Positions 24,308 to 33,003 of a stretch of 48,374 nt of DNA are shown piece by piece. Each line of letters starts with the position of its first letter. The stretch's first letter is position 1. Under the pieces are notes generated by a model. The model was not told the origin of the DNA. It ran no database searches and worked only from the letters and a program-made list of their open reading frames with translations. A program made the position numbers and the translations under genes. The stretch spans positions 1 through 48,374 of the forward strand of contig JACRML010000006.1 in NCBI GenBank assembly GCA_016214995.1. Reading direction: 5' to 3'. This stretch comes from Deltaproteobacteria bacterium. Lineage in GTDB: Bacteria > Desulfobacterota > GWC2-55-46 > UBA9637.

Positions 24308-25210
24308 TTGAAAAAAAGTTTTTTTACCGTTTTTATTGTTCCCCAGGACCCTTCTCATATCCGAAAGTTTAAACTCCCAGGTAAGCTTTTGAAAGCTATA
24401 GCCATTACCCTTGCAATCTCTTTTGCTGGACTTTCGTATGTGCTTTTTGACTACGCCAAATTGAAATTACAAACTCATGAGCTCAATGGACTGAGAAAGG
24501 AAAATGCCGAGCAAAAGATACAATTGCAGGCATTTGCAAGCAAAATGATTGACGTAGAATTTCATATGGCTAAGTTGAAGCAGTTTGACAAAAAACTAAG
24601 AATTATTACGAATATGGAAGTACCTGCTGGTTCTAATCAGATGCTTGGTATCGGAGGAGCATCGCCTGAAGAGGACATGGCTACGTTAGGCAGTATCAAA
24701 GATGGATTGATAAAACAAATGCACTCAGATCTCGATCAGTTGAAGACAGAGGCAATGACACAGGAAAAAAGCTTTACAGAACTTCATGAATATCTTTTTA
24801 AACAGACATCTCACTTTGCCTCCACCCCCGCTATATGGCCTGCGAGGGGATGGGTTACCTCCACTTTTGGCTACCGCATATCGCCGTTTACCGGGTTAAG
24901 GCAGATGCATGATGGGTTTGATATTGCAAACGCTGTTGGCACCAATGTATTTGCACCCGCAGACGGCATAGTAAGCAAGGTTGACAGGGAAAATGGCCTC
25001 GGGAAAAATATCGGCATAAATCATGGTTATGGCATCATTACAAAATATGGCCATCTCTCTGAGATATATGTGCATGTCGGTAAACGGGTTAAAAGGGGAG
25101 ACAAAATTGCTGCTGTCGGAAATACCGGCAGAAGCACAGGGCCGCATTTGCATTATGAAGTGCTGGTGAATGGGATTCATGTTAATCCTGAAAAATATAT
25201 TTTAAATTAA
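24308..25210 (+). CDS. Membrane-anchored M23 (LytM-type) peptidoglycan endopeptidase
   Basis: A 300-residue envelope protein: one N-terminal membrane helix (about 28-48, LLKAIAITLAISFAGLSYVL), a coiled coil (about 52-160), then an M23 domain. The zinc-site motifs are intact: MHDGFDI (H...D) at about 202-208 and GPHLHYEV near 280. It cleaves peptide cross-links in peptidoglycan from the periplasmic side, or activates amidases. TTG 24308 follows AGGAGG. It has its own promoter and a terminator after it, so it is a single-gene unit. Confidence 0.9.
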   Translation: MKKSFFTVFIVPQDPSHIRKFKLPGKLLKAIAITLAISFAGLSYVLFDYAKLKLQTHELNGLRKENAEQKIQLQAFASKMIDVEFHMAKLKQFDKKLRIITNMEVPAGSNQMLGIGGASPEEDMATLGSIKDGLIKQMHSDLDQLKTEAMTQEKSFTELHEYLFKQTSHFASTPAIWPARGWVTSTFGYRISPFTGLRQMHDGFDIANAVGTNVFAPADGIVSKVDRENGLGKNIGINHGYGIITKYGHLSEIYVHVGKRVKRGDKIAAVGNTGRSTGPHLHYEVLVNGIHVNPEKYILN

Positions 25211-25233
25211 ACCAACTGTTTTTTTCTTAAATA

Positions 25234-25270
25234 AACCCTGCCGAATCATGCGGCGGGGTTTTGTTTTTAC
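25234..25270 (+). terminator. Intrinsic terminator after the M23 peptidase gene
   Basis: ACCCTGCCG pairs with CGGCGGGGT around AATCATG, with one G-U pair, followed by TTTTGTTTTT. Confidence 0.8.
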
Positions 25271-25636
25271 AACGTTTCCATTTTCCCAAAAACAGACATT
25301 GATTTTTGGGTTTCTAACAAGGGTTGACTTTTACCACTTAACTACGCTATTTTATAACAATAAATTATTGCAGAATTTAACAATGTGTGGCGGTGCTATT
25401 ATTGCTCAGCCATTGACAGATTGAGTCTAACGAAAACCCCTAAAACTGTTATTGAGAATGAAGCGAAGCAATCTTGCTTCTATGTAAATAATACATAGGG
25501 GAGACCCGCGTAATCTCCCCGTCGGGAGGAAGAATAAGCCTCTTCCCTGCAATGTTTACGCTTCCGGTAATGACAATCAAAGCTGGTTTTTCAAGGGTTC
25601 TCAAAGTATGTATTTTGTTAAAGCGAACTGTTATTT
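25271..25636. other. Intergenic repeat-rich stretch
   Basis: No gene seen. It holds a CCCAAAAACAGACATTGATTTTTGGG-type hairpin near 25290 and, at about 25450-25580, a palindromic element with ATGAAGCGAAGCAATCT, GGGGAGACCCGCGTAATCTCCCC-type and GGGAGGAAGAATAAGCCTCTTCCC-type stems (given here in pieces), ending GCTTCCGGTAATGAC. The last resembles the mod-gene element at 34675-34749, with a longer centre. Confidence 0.5.
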
Positions 25637-26272
25637 ATGGAAAAGGCCAGATATATCGCGCTAGAAGGACCCATAGGGGTTGGAAAGACTAGCCTTACGG
25701 AGTTTTTAGCAAAGGAGTTTCAGGGGAGGGCTTTATTGGAAGATGTTGATAATAATCCTTTCCTTGGCAGTTTTTATAAAGATAGAAAAAATTATGCATT
25801 TCAAACCCAGCTATTTTTTCTTTTAAGCAGATATAAACAGCAAAAAGATTTGGGGCAGCAGGAACTTTTTAATTCTACGATTGTCGCAGATTATCTCTTT
25901 GCAAAGGATAAGATATTTGCTTATCTAAATCTTGATGAAAATGAACTGTCATTGTATGAACAGATATACCGGCTGCTGGATGCGAGGATACCCAAACCAG
26001 ACTTGGTAATCTATCTTCAGGCCCGAACTGAAGTGCTGATTGAAAGAATAAAGAAAAGGAATAAGGACTACGAAAAGAATATAGAAGTGGATTATATTGA
26101 GAGGCTGGTTGATGCGTATAACAGATATTTTTTTTACTACACAGATACGCCGCTTCTTGTGGTAAATACATCAGATATAGATTTTGTTGATTCACCTGAT
26201 GACCTGTCTAATATGGTAAATGAGATAAGGTCTATAAAAGGAGGAGTACAACACTACATACCGGTAAGGTAA
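25637..26272 (+). CDS. Deoxynucleoside kinase
   Basis: Phosphorylates deoxynucleosides in the salvage pathway. The 211-residue product has a P-loop GPIGVGKTSL, the substrate-binding QTQLFFLLSRYKQQ, the DYLFAKDKIFA segment, and the lid arginines in RIKKRNKDYE. Length is normal for the dCK/dGK family. It precedes the panB-panC-panD genes, an order known from Deltaproteobacteria-type genomes. No strong ribosome site lies before ATG 25637. Which deoxynucleoside is preferred cannot be read from the sequence. Confidence 0.87.
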   Translation: MEKARYIALEGPIGVGKTSLTEFLAKEFQGRALLEDVDNNPFLGSFYKDRKNYAFQTQLFFLLSRYKQQKDLGQQELFNSTIVADYLFAKDKIFAYLNLDENELSLYEQIYRLLDARIPKPDLVIYLQARTEVLIERIKKRNKDYEKNIEVDYIERLVDAYNRYFFYYTDTPLLVVNTSDIDFVDSPDDLSNMVNEIRSIKGGVQHYIPVR

Positions 26273-26289
26273 GAAAGAAAGGACGACGG

Positions 26290-26346
26290 ACGATTTTCGA
26301 ATTACGAATTAAATCGAAAATCGGCAATCGTAAATCGTAAATTATT
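26290..26346 (+). repeat. 57-bp direct repeat, copy 1
   Basis: Identical to 26410-26466, offset by exactly 120 bp. Within it, CGATTTTCGAATTACGAATT can pair with the AATCGGC/AATCGTA/AATCGTA heptads, so each copy is itself a heptamer hairpin. Confidence 0.85.
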
Positions 26347-26409
26347 AATAATGCCGCTTGGATTCAGATTTTTGAACCGGGACGGAAGGACAAATAGGAA
26401 TTACGACTT

Positions 26410-26466
26410 ACGATTTTCGAATTACGAATTAAATCGAAAATCGGCAATCGTAAATCGTAAATTATT
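26410..26466 (+). repeat. 57-bp direct repeat, copy 2
   Basis: Second copy of the unit at 26290-26346, between the kinase gene and panB. The 63-bp spacer between copies holds no gene. Confidence 0.85.
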
Positions 26467-26472
26467 TTGTTG

Positions 26473-26508
26473 GCCTTCTGAACCTGGTTCGGAAGGCTTT
26501 TTTATTTG
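26473..26508 (+). terminator. Intrinsic terminator upstream of panB
   Basis: GCCTTCTGAACC pairs with GGTTCGGAAGGC nearly perfectly, followed by TTTTTTATTTG. It separates the kinase transcript from panB although the genes share direction; panB starts only about 15 bp later, so it could also act as an attenuator. Confidence 0.75.
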
Positions 26509-26522
26509 AATTGGAGAATAAA

Positions 26523-27317
26523 GTGAAAAAAATAACAATCCTTGACATCATAAAAATGAAAGCGGAGGGCCAAAAAATCCCTGTGCTGACAGCCTATGAT
26601 TATCCAACGGCAAAAGTGCTTGACGAGGCAGGCATACCGCTTATTTTAGTAGGGGATTCGGCAGGCATGGTGTTTGCCGGTTATAAGAATACTTTATCTG
26701 TGACAATGGATGAGATGAGGTATCACACAAAGGCTGTTGCAAAAGGCAGCAAAAATGCGCTTATTGTGACGGATATGCCGTTTTTGTCCTATCAGGTATC
26801 AATTGAAGAGGCTAAGAAAAATGCAGGATTGCTCGTAAGGGAAGGTGCAGAGGCTGTTAAACTTGAGGGCGGTTTGATTATGGCGGACACCATCAATGCT
26901 ATAGTGGATATGGATATACCTGTTATGGGACATATTGGCCTTACGCCGCAGTCTGTTCACAGGATGGGTGGCTACCGAGTTCAGGGTAGAGAAAAAAAAC
27001 AGAGGAAAAAATTGTTAAATGATGCAAGGGCAGTGGAGAGAGCAGGGGTGTTTTGTGTTGTTCTGGAAGGAATGCCTACGGATCTGGCAAAGGAGATAAC
27101 TGAGACAATATCGGTTCCGACCATAGGCATAGGCGCCGGACCTTATTGTGACGGACAGGTTCTTGTTATTCATGATGTTTTGGGTTTATATGATGATGTT
27201 CAGCCAAAGTTTATTAAAAGGTATGCTAACTTAAAAGAAAGCATATCAACCGCCGTAAACGAATATATAGATGATGTAAAAAAAGGCAGGTTTCCGGGCA
27301 GAGAACATAGTTTTTAA
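26523..27317 (+). CDS. panB: 3-methyl-2-oxobutanoate hydroxymethyltransferase
   Basis: First step of pantothenate synthesis: adds a hydroxymethyl group from methylene-THF to 2-oxoisovalerate. The ~264-residue product has the family segments VLTAYDYPTAKVLDEAGIP, LVGDSAGMV, LVTDMPFLSY-type strand (IVTDMPFLSYQ), VKLEGG, MGHIGLTPQSVHRMGGYRVQ and TIGIGAGPYCDGQVLV. A TTG at 26511 is in frame, but GGAG at 26513-26516 overlaps it and lies six bases before GTG 26523, which is therefore the start. panC and panD follow in order. Confidence 0.95.
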   Translation: MKKITILDIIKMKAEGQKIPVLTAYDYPTAKVLDEAGIPLILVGDSAGMVFAGYKNTLSVTMDEMRYHTKAVAKGSKNALIVTDMPFLSYQVSIEEAKKNAGLLVREGAEAVKLEGGLIMADTINAIVDMDIPVMGHIGLTPQSVHRMGGYRVQGREKKQRKKLLNDARAVERAGVFCVVLEGMPTDLAKEITETISVPTIGIGAGPYCDGQVLVIHDVLGLYDDVQPKFIKRYANLKESISTAVNEYIDDVKKGRFPGREHSF

Positions 27318-27321
27318 TACA

Positions 27322-27402
27322 ACAGGCAATGGGTGATAGGTACAAGGCAAGAGGGAAAAGATAATTAAATCTATTGCCTATAGCCCATCGCCGATAGCCT
27401 TT
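27322..27402. repeat. Heptamer hairpin array between panB and panC
   Basis: The left arm GGCAATGGGTGATAGG is complementary to the right-arm heptads ATTGCCT, ATAGCCC, ATCGCCG, ATAGCCT. It ends eight bases before the panC ATG, which has no separate ribosome site. Confidence 0.8.
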
Positions 27403-27409
27403 AGTTTTT

Positions 27410-28252
27410 ATGAAACTCATAACCGATATAGAAGAGATGCAAGCATTCTCAAATCATGCAAGAAAGATGGGTAAGTCAATTGCCTTTGTTCCTACAATGG
27501 GTTGTCTTCACGATGGCCATGCAAGCTTGCTTAAAAAGGGGAAGGAATTGGGAGACATACTTGTTATGTCAATCTTTGTTAATCCTATTCAATTCGGGCC
27601 AAGGGAAGACTATGCATCATACCCCAGGGATTTGAAAAGAGATTTGGCGATAGCAGAAGCCAATAAAGTAGATGTGGTTTTTAACCCTGCCGCAGAGGTG
27701 ATGTATGCTCAAGGTTTTCAGACATATGTTGATGTGGCATATTTGAGCAAGCATCTGTGTGGTCTTTCAAGGCCGGGGTATTTTAAAGGTGTGGCAACAG
27801 TAGTTGCGAAACTCTTCACTATTGTAAAAGCTCAAATTGCCATATTTGGTGAAAAAGATTATCAGCAGCATCTGATAATCAAAAAAATGGTTAAAGATTT
27901 AAATATGGATGTAGATGTTGTTGGTATGCCGATTGTAAGGGAGATTAATGGTTTGGCTATGAGTTCTCGGAATAACTATCTAAACAATGACGAAAGAAAG
28001 GCAGCCCTCTGTCTTTATACTGCGCTTATGAAAGGAAAGGAGTTGTTTGAAAATGATATCAAAGAATCAGGTATAATTTTGCAAGAGATGAGAAGTATCA
28101 TAGAAGCCGAACCATTGGCAGTGATAGATTATATTAACGTCTGTGATATAAATACGTTGGAAGATTTAGATAAGATTCAGGATACTGCGCTTTTGGCATT
28201 GGCAGTGAAGATTGGGAAGGCCAGGCTTATAGATAATTGTATATTAGGCTGA
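27410..28252 (+). CDS. panC: Pantothenate synthetase (pantoate-beta-alanine ligase)
   Basis: Joins pantoate and beta-alanine with ATP to give pantothenate. The 280-residue product has [19 protein letters not shown] (HIGH-type nucleotide motif), [50 protein letters not shown] and [18 protein letters not shown] (KMSKS-like). ATG 27410 follows a repeat array rather than a clear ribosome site. It stands between panB and panD as a complete beta-alanine/pantoate branch. Confidence 0.95.
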   Translation: MKLITDIEEMQAFSNHARKMGKSIAFVPTMGCLHDGHASLLKKGKELGDILVMSIFVNPIQFGPREDYASYPRDLKRDLAIAEANKVDVVFNPAAEVMYAQGFQTYVDVAYLSKHLCGLSRPGYFKGVATVVAKLFTIVKAQIAIFGEKDYQQHLIIKKMVKDLNMDVDVVGMPIVREINGLAMSSRNNYLNNDERKAALCLYTALMKGKELFENDIKESGIILQEMRSIIEAEPLAVIDYINVCDINTLEDLDKIQDTALLALAVKIGKARLIDNCILG

Positions 28253-28302
28253 TGGTATTTCCCTTCAGCCCTAAGTTTTTTAAAAGGAGGATAAGGCCGT
28301 AT

Positions 28303-28689
28303 ATGCAGAGGATGATGCTTAAATCAAAGATACATCGGGCAACAGTAACTGATGCGAATGTTGACTATGAAGGCAGCGTAACGTTGGATCAGGAACTAAT
28401 GGAACGAGCAGAAATCTTACCGTATGAACAGGTTCATATATACAATATAACAAACGGGACAAGGTTTCAAACATATGCAATAAAAGGCGACCGTGGCAAA
28501 GGAGAGGTCTGTATTAATGGTGCTGCCGCCCATCTGGCAAAAAAAGGTCATATTGTAATCATAGCTACTTATGCGAGCATGGAAGATGTTGAGGCAGCGA
28601 ATCATCAGCCGATACTTGTATATGTAGATGAGAAAAATCGGATAAAGACTACTAATATTGGCACGGTGATAAAAGCATGGATATCATGA
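28303..28689 (+). CDS. panD: Aspartate 1-decarboxylase (pyruvoyl enzyme)
   Basis: Makes beta-alanine from aspartate for PanC. From ATG 28303 the 128-residue product begins [20 protein letters not shown], the standard PanD start, with AAGGAGG at 28284-28290. The self-cleavage site is YEGS (Gly-Ser), which generates the pyruvoyl cofactor; Y-x-x-x-x-NG and NGAAAHL are also conserved. A longer frame upstream from 28237 overlaps the panC end and is not needed. The stop overlaps the DUF502 gene. Confidence 0.95.
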   Translation: MQRMMLKSKIHRATVTDANVDYEGSVTLDQELMERAEILPYEQVHIYNITNGTRFQTYAIKGDRGKGEVCINGAAAHLAKKGHIVIIATYASMEDVEAANHQPILVYVDEKNRIKTTNIGTVIKAWIS

Positions 28690-29336
28690 TAAAGGCAGTA
28701 AAGGCAAGTTTCAAAAAATATTTTATCACAGGGTTTTTGGTAGTTGTACCGCTTTATCTGACTATTTATATTTTTAGCCTTATAGTCGGCTACATGGATA
28801 CCATTTTGAAATTCCTTCCAAAGCCGCTTCAGCCAGATACATACCTGTCGTTTCATATACCAGGCCTTGGAGTGATATTTACCATAGCCATTATTTTCAT
28901 CATCGGCCTTCTTACAACAAATCTGCTTGGTAAAAAATTGGTTGCTATGGGAGACGGCATCCTTGCCAGAATACCCTTTTTCAGGAGCATTTATAAACCT
29001 ATAAAACAATTTATGGAAACTTTTTTTGTGGCAGGTTATTCAGGTTTTCGTAAGGTCGTTCTTGTGGAATTTCCAAGTAAGGGTATGTATTCAGTAGGTT
29101 TTCTTACCGGTGTTGCTGCCGGAGAGGTTCAGGCCAAGGCCGGCATGGAGAAGGTTGTCAATGTGTTCCTCCCGACAACTCCCAATCCCACCACCGGTTT
29201 TTACATCATTATTCCAGAAAGGGACATAATCCCGCTAGAGATGTCTGTTGAGGATGCATTTAAACTGATAATAACTGGCGGTATGGTAAGCCCTGAAAAT
29301 ATTAAGGGAGAGAGATTGCCGGTTCAGAAAGGATAA
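28677..29336 (+). CDS. DUF502 family membrane protein
   Basis: A 219-residue inner-membrane protein with two hydrophobic spans ([19 protein letters not shown] and [20 protein letters not shown]) and a soluble C-terminal part that includes [20 protein letters not shown] and [14 protein letters not shown]. This pattern defines DUF502; the function is unknown, and plant relatives link it to membrane proteins. ATG 28677 overlaps panD by 13 bp (a second ATG at 28686 overlaps its stop). It ends at a bidirectional terminator. Confidence 0.85.
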   Translation: MDIMIKAVKASFKKYFITGFLVVVPLYLTIYIFSLIVGYMDTILKFLPKPLQPDTYLSFHIPGLGVIFTIAIIFIIGLLTTNLLGKKLVAMGDGILARIPFFRSIYKPIKQFMETFFVAGYSGFRKVVLVEFPSKGMYSVGFLTGVAAGEVQAKAGMEKVVNVFLPTTPNPTTGFYIIIPERDIIPLEMSVEDAFKLIITGGMVSPENIKGERLPVQKG

Positions 29337-29349
29337 ATTCTTATCACAA

Positions 29350-29390
29350 AAAAACAGGGAAGGATTATGGCAGAATCTTTCCCTGTTTTT
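29350..29390. terminator. Bidirectional intrinsic terminator
   Basis: AAAAACAGGGAAGGATT pairs with AATCTTTCCCTGTTTTT with one G-U pair. It has T-runs on both strands, serving the DUF502 gene (plus) and the cytochrome operon (minus), whose last stop codon it touches. Confidence 0.85.
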
Positions 29391-29724
29391 ACTTATTTGC
29401 TGCATGACACTTGTTGCAGTGGTATAATGGAAATGCCTTTTCGCTGTTGTGGCAATCGGCGGAACCGCAGAACTTACCGTCTATATTTTTCTGCATGGTA
29501 ATGTCATTTGCCCCGCGTTTATCCTTGAATATCTTTGGGTGGCAAATATCACATTTGTAAAGCTCTTCATGTTTGGAGTGAGGGAATACTGCCGGAGTTA
29601 CTCCAGCCTTTTTCATACTTCCTGCTTTGTCGTCAAATACCATATCTCCAAATTTGGTAACACCAAAACCGTCAGAGGATATGATAATAACAACAAAAAC
29701 AGCAAATAATATCGTGCTTGTCAT
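29389..29724 (-). CDS. Periplasmic triheme c7-type cytochrome (third of three)
   Basis: A 111-residue exported protein. A signal-like hydrophobic segment (MTSTILFAVFVVIIISSDG) is followed by FGDMVFDDKAGSMKKAGVTP and heme motifs CDICH, CGSADCH (a four-residue spacing, CX4CH) and CNKCH, with FPHSKHEEL supplying extra histidines for axial binding. It moves electrons in the periplasm. ATG 29724 lies four bases after the previous stop, so it is co-translated. The in-frame start at 29787 would lie inside the upstream gene and is rejected. Confidence 0.85.
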   Translation of the reverse strand: MTSTILFAVFVVIIISSDGFGVTKFGDMVFDDKAGSMKKAGVTPAVFPHSKHEELYKCDICHPKIFKDKRGANDITMQKNIDGKFCGSADCHNSEKAFPLYHCNKCHAANK

Positions 29725-29728
29725 TATT

Positions 29729-30484
29729 CTATTTTTTTGCAGGCGCCGGTGCAGTTGGCGCTGCGGCTGCCTTTTTAGGTTGAACATGACACCTTGTGCA
29801 ATCAGTTAATGGAAATGCTATTTTGCCATGACATCTGCCGCAAAATTTGCCGTTAGCAATATCTACCATGGTCATATTGTTCTGTCCTTTTGCAGGAACA
29901 AAGATTTTGGGATGGCAAACGTCACACTTCAGCCACCATGTATGTATATAGTGAGGATAAACCACATCGTTGATAAAGTCGCTTTTGGTCTCTATTACTA
30001 CATTCATATCCATTGCCGGCATTTCTTCTTCTGTCTCGTCGAGGGAATGCCTCGGCGCAATGACATTATTCTTTACAGCTTTTGCCCAATCCACAAGGCC
30101 GTATTTATCTTTTGGAAGCACTGCGGCTGCCATAGCTGCGGGATGCCAGCCAGCCCCTGCTTTAACTGCCTCGCTTGCGGGTCCTGATTTGGTTGGGTCG
30201 CCTGTGCCGGCCAACTCACCCTTAGTGTTCAAGTATAATATATTCTTAGGGTCCTTTGGATCAAGGACTTGGGTTGTTGTTGTTTTTTTTGCAGCAGGTT
30301 TTGCTGGTTCTGCTTGTGCCGGTGCAGCAGGTTTTGTTTCCTTAGCAGGTGTGCTTGTTGTTGTTTCCTTCTGTGCGGGTGATGCCGCCAGAACAGGTTT
30401 GAAACCTATATGGCCCACAAAGACAATGAGCGCAATCATAAGACTTATCTTATAGAAAAATTTTATTGAAAAAAGGCTCTTCAT
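29729..30484 (-). CDS. Periplasmic triheme c7-type cytochrome with long Pro/Ala-rich N-region
   Basis: A 251-residue exported protein. A signal/anchor segment (ISLMIALIVFVGHIGFKPVLA) is followed by a low-complexity Pro/Ala/Lys/Thr region (about 37-75), a ~90-residue extension and a C-terminal triheme domain with CDVCH, CGRCH and CTRCH. YPHYIHTWWLKC supplies likely axial histidines. A second Ala/Pro-rich stretch ends the protein. AAGGAGG directly abuts ATG 30490 but is six bases from ATG 30484, so 30484 is the start. It forms an operon with the cytochromes on either side. The low-complexity part may be a tether; that is inference. Confidence 0.83.
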   Translation of the reverse strand: MKSLFSIKFFYKISLMIALIVFVGHIGFKPVLAASPAQKETTTSTPAKETKPAAPAQAEPAKPAAKKTTTTQVLDPKDPKNILYLNTKGELAGTGDPTKSGPASEAVKAGAGWHPAAMAAAVLPKDKYGLVDWAKAVKNNVIAPRHSLDETEEEMPAMDMNVVIETKSDFINDVVYPHYIHTWWLKCDVCHPKIFVPAKGQNNMTMVDIANGKFCGRCHGKIAFPLTDCTRCHVQPKKAAAAPTAPAPAKK

Positions 30485-30521
30485 GTCCATCCTCCTTATG
30501 TGTTTTATAATTTAAATTTAT

Positions 30522-30884
30522 TTACTTTGCCACCGGTGTATAAGGTGGTACAGGGCCATCCCATGAATGGCAACGGTCACAATAGAGAGGTTCCCATGCA
30601 ACCATACCATTATGACACTTTCCACAGAACTTACCATTCATTATGGAATTCATATTGATGTCATTAGCCCCTCTTTGCAAAATAAAAATATCCTCATGGC
30701 ATACCTTGCATTTAAACCGAATCCTGTGAAACCAATGAGGAAATAGGACAGGCTTAACGTTGGCCTTTTGCATACTCTCAGTTTTTTTACCCAGTACTAT
30801 ATCGCCGTATTCAGCATAACCTATCTCAGCAGCAACAACTACAGCAATAAACAGCAATGACACATAAAATAATATTTTCTTCAT
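30522..30884 (-). CDS. Periplasmic triheme c7-type cytochrome (first of three)
   Basis: A 120-residue exported protein: signal peptide MKKILFYVSLLFIAVVVAAE, then YGDIVLGKKTESMQKANVKP, FPHWFHRIRFKCKVCH, CGKCH and CDRCH. The same layout as the gene at 29389, so they are paralogues. GGAGG precedes ATG 30884 by eight bases. It is the first gene after the promoter at 30938-30965. It probably carries electrons between inner-membrane and outer-membrane partners not in this window. Confidence 0.87.
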   Translation of the reverse strand: MKKILFYVSLLFIAVVVAAEIGYAEYGDIVLGKKTESMQKANVKPVLFPHWFHRIRFKCKVCHEDIFILQRGANDINMNSIMNGKFCGKCHNGMVAWEPLYCDRCHSWDGPVPPYTPVAK

Positions 30885-30937
30885 TCTGCTTGTCCTCCAT
30901 TTCTTTAAAATTAAATTTTAAAATAAAACGAGTTGTG

Positions 30938-30965
30938 AATATAACATTTGTGATAGTATTGTCAA
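30938..30965 (-). promoter_or_regulatory. Promoter of the cytochrome operon
   Basis: On the minus strand TTGACA (30960-30965), a 16-bp spacer, then TATATT (30938-30943), about 50 bp before the first cytochrome ATG. Confidence 0.65.
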
Positions 30966-31055
30966 GACAAAAATTAACAAAATTTAACAAAGCATACTAT
31001 GTATTTTGCAAAAGTTGAAAATAGTCACATGGTGTGTTATAAATGCGGAAAACTG

Positions 31056-31171
31056 AAACAAGGAAAAACGATTTCACAGATTGCAAAAGCAGATTACACA
31101 GATTCAGGGATTCGGGCAAAAATAGCGTTTTAATCTGTGTAATCGTTTTTCAATAATCTGTGTAATCAGTT
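31056..31171. repeat. GATTACACAGATT-type repeat upstream of aspS
   Basis: GATTTCACAGATT, GATTACACAGATT and AATCTGTGTAATC (twice) form complementary arms. It is related to copies at 11864, 41482 and 41850 but lacks their GGCTGTTGAAAAAG ends. It fills most of the 307-bp gap between the cytochromes and aspS. Confidence 0.7.
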
Positions 31172-31191
31172 ATATATAAGGAGGCATTCAA

Positions 31192-32985
31192 TTGTCAGAG
31201 AATCTTGGGAATTGGAAAAGGAGCTGCTACTGCGGGGATTTGACTGACAGCAACACAGGCAGCGAGGTAATCCTTATGGGATGGGTGCAGAGGAGGAGAG
31301 ATCACGGTGGTTTAATATTTATAGATTTACGTGACAGAGAGGGCTTTGTGCAGATAGTTTTTAATCCTGCTGTAAACGAATCATCACATGAAAATGCCCA
31401 TCATATAAGGGCAGAGTTTGTTCTTGCAATAAAGGGCGTTGTTTCTAAAAGACCTGCCGGCACAGAAAATCCAGCATTAAAAACAGGGGAGATAGAGGTG
31501 CTTGTTAAAGAACTGAAGATACTCAATGAATCAGAGACGCCGCCATTCTTGATAGATGATGAGACAGATGTTGCCGAAAGTGTCAGACTTAAATACCGTT
31601 ATCTTGATTTGAGAAAACCAAGCCTGCAAAAAAATCTTATCCTTCGGCACAAGGTCTGTAAGATTACGAGGGATTATCTCTGCGAAAGGCATTTTCTTGA
31701 GATAGAGACGCCGATTCTTACCAAAAGCACACCAGAGGGGGCAAGAGACTATCTTGTTCCGAGCAGATTAAATCCAGGGCATTTCTTTGCATTACCGCAG
31801 TCACCTCAGTTGTTTAAGCAAATCCTCATGGTTTCCGGCTTTGACAGGTATTTCCAGATTGTAAGATGTTTCAGAGACGAAGACCTCCGTTCTGACCGAC
31901 AGCCTGAATTTACGCAGATAGATGCTGAGATGAGTTTTGTGGACAGGGAAGATGTGATGGGGCTTATGCAGGGTCTTATTGCAGAGATATTTAAAAATGC
32001 CGTTGGCATAGAATTGGGCTTGCCGTTTCCAAGGATTACCTATACTGATGCAGTTGGAAGATACGGCCTTGATAATCCTGATACGAGATTTGGATTGGAA
32101 TTGAAAGATATTACTGCCATTGTGAAAGATTCAGGCTTCAAGGTCTTTGCCGATGCTGCTAAAAAAGGCGGCATAGTAAAGGCGCTTAATGCAAAAGATT
32201 GTGCAGAGTTTTCCAGAAAAGAGCTTGATGAGCTTACAGCGGTTGCCAATTCCTACGGTGCAAAGGGTCTTGCATGGGTAAAGATTACCGGAGAAGGTTG
32301 GCAGTCTCCTATAGCAAAGTTTCTTACAGATGATGAAAAAGGAAAAATTGTAAAGTCCCTTGATGCAAAGACAGGGGATTTACTCTTATTTGGCGCAGAT
32401 ATTCCCAAGACAGTCAATACAGCCCTCGGAAGGGTTAGATTAGACCTTGCCAAAAGGCTCAACCTTATTCCAAAGGATACATTTAATCTTGTCTGGGTTA
32501 CTGATTTTCCGCTTCTTGAATATGATGATGAGGGAAAAAGGTTTGTTGCAGTGCATCACCCGTTTACCGCGCCGATGGATGAGGATATAGAAAAACTTGA
32601 TACGGCGCCTCTTGAAGTAAGGGCAAAGGCTTATGATTTGGTGTTGAACGGAACTGAGATAGGCGGAGGAAGCATAAGGATTCACCGGCAGGATATTCAG
32701 GCCATGATATTTAAAAAACTTGGCATCAACGAAGAAGACGCAAGGCAGAAGTTCGGTTTTCTCCTCGATGCACTTTCCTTCGGCGCGCCGCCGCATGGCG
32801 GCATTGCCTTCGGCCTGGACAGACTTGTTGCAATTCTCTGCGGCGCTGAATCAATCAGGGATGTGATTGCATTCCCAAAGACCCAGAAGGCCACCTGTCT
32901 TATGACCGATGCGCCGTCGCCTGTAGATAAAAAGCAGTTGGATGAACTGTTTTTAAGGTTGAAAATGCAGCAGAAAGAAGTTTAA
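31192..32985 (+). CDS. aspS: Aspartyl-tRNA synthetase, probably non-discriminating type
   Basis: A bacterial class IIb enzyme of 597 residues: an anticodon OB-fold (about 15-105; [20 protein letters not shown]), a catalytic core with FLQIETP-like motif 1 ([20 protein letters not shown]), [20 protein letters not shown], the GAD insertion (about 290-410) and [17 protein letters not shown]. The RRDHGG histidine and the RPAGTENP glycine match the residue pair linked to non-discriminating AspRS, which also charges tRNA-Asn; this would require a GatCAB amidotransferase. TTG 31192 has TAAGGAGG seven bases upstream. The mod gene follows after 18 bp. Confidence 0.95.
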   Translation: MSENLGNWKRSCYCGDLTDSNTGSEVILMGWVQRRRDHGGLIFIDLRDREGFVQIVFNPAVNESSHENAHHIRAEFVLAIKGVVSKRPAGTENPALKTGEIEVLVKELKILNESETPPFLIDDETDVAESVRLKYRYLDLRKPSLQKNLILRHKVCKITRDYLCERHFLEIETPILTKSTPEGARDYLVPSRLNPGHFFALPQSPQLFKQILMVSGFDRYFQIVRCFRDEDLRSDRQPEFTQIDAEMSFVDREDVMGLMQGLIAEIFKNAVGIELGLPFPRITYTDAVGRYGLDNPDTRFGLELKDITAIVKDSGFKVFADAAKKGGIVKALNAKDCAEFSRKELDELTAVANSYGAKGLAWVKITGEGWQSPIAKFLTDDEKGKIVKSLDAKTGDLLLFGADIPKTVNTALGRVRLDLAKRLNLIPKDTFNLVWVTDFPLLEYDDEGKRFVAVHHPFTAPMDEDIEKLDTAPLEVRAKAYDLVLNGTEIGGGSIRIHRQDIQAMIFKKLGINEEDARQKFGFLLDALSFGAPPHGGIAFGLDRLVAILCGAESIRDVIAFPKTQKATCLMTDAPSPVDKKQLDELFLRLKMQQKEV

Positions 32986-33003
32986 TGGTCTGGAGCAAAA
33001 AAG

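Noticed and set aside
26290-26466. CRISPR-like pair of direct repeats
   Set aside because: Only two units, 57 bp long and hairpin-forming with 7-bp inner period; no spacer series and no cas genes.
29960-30460. Plus-strand 161-residue frame opposite the middle cytochrome
   Set aside because: It is the antisense of a gene with signal peptide and three heme motifs; its Ala/Val-rich look comes from the Pro/Ala-rich coding on the other strand.
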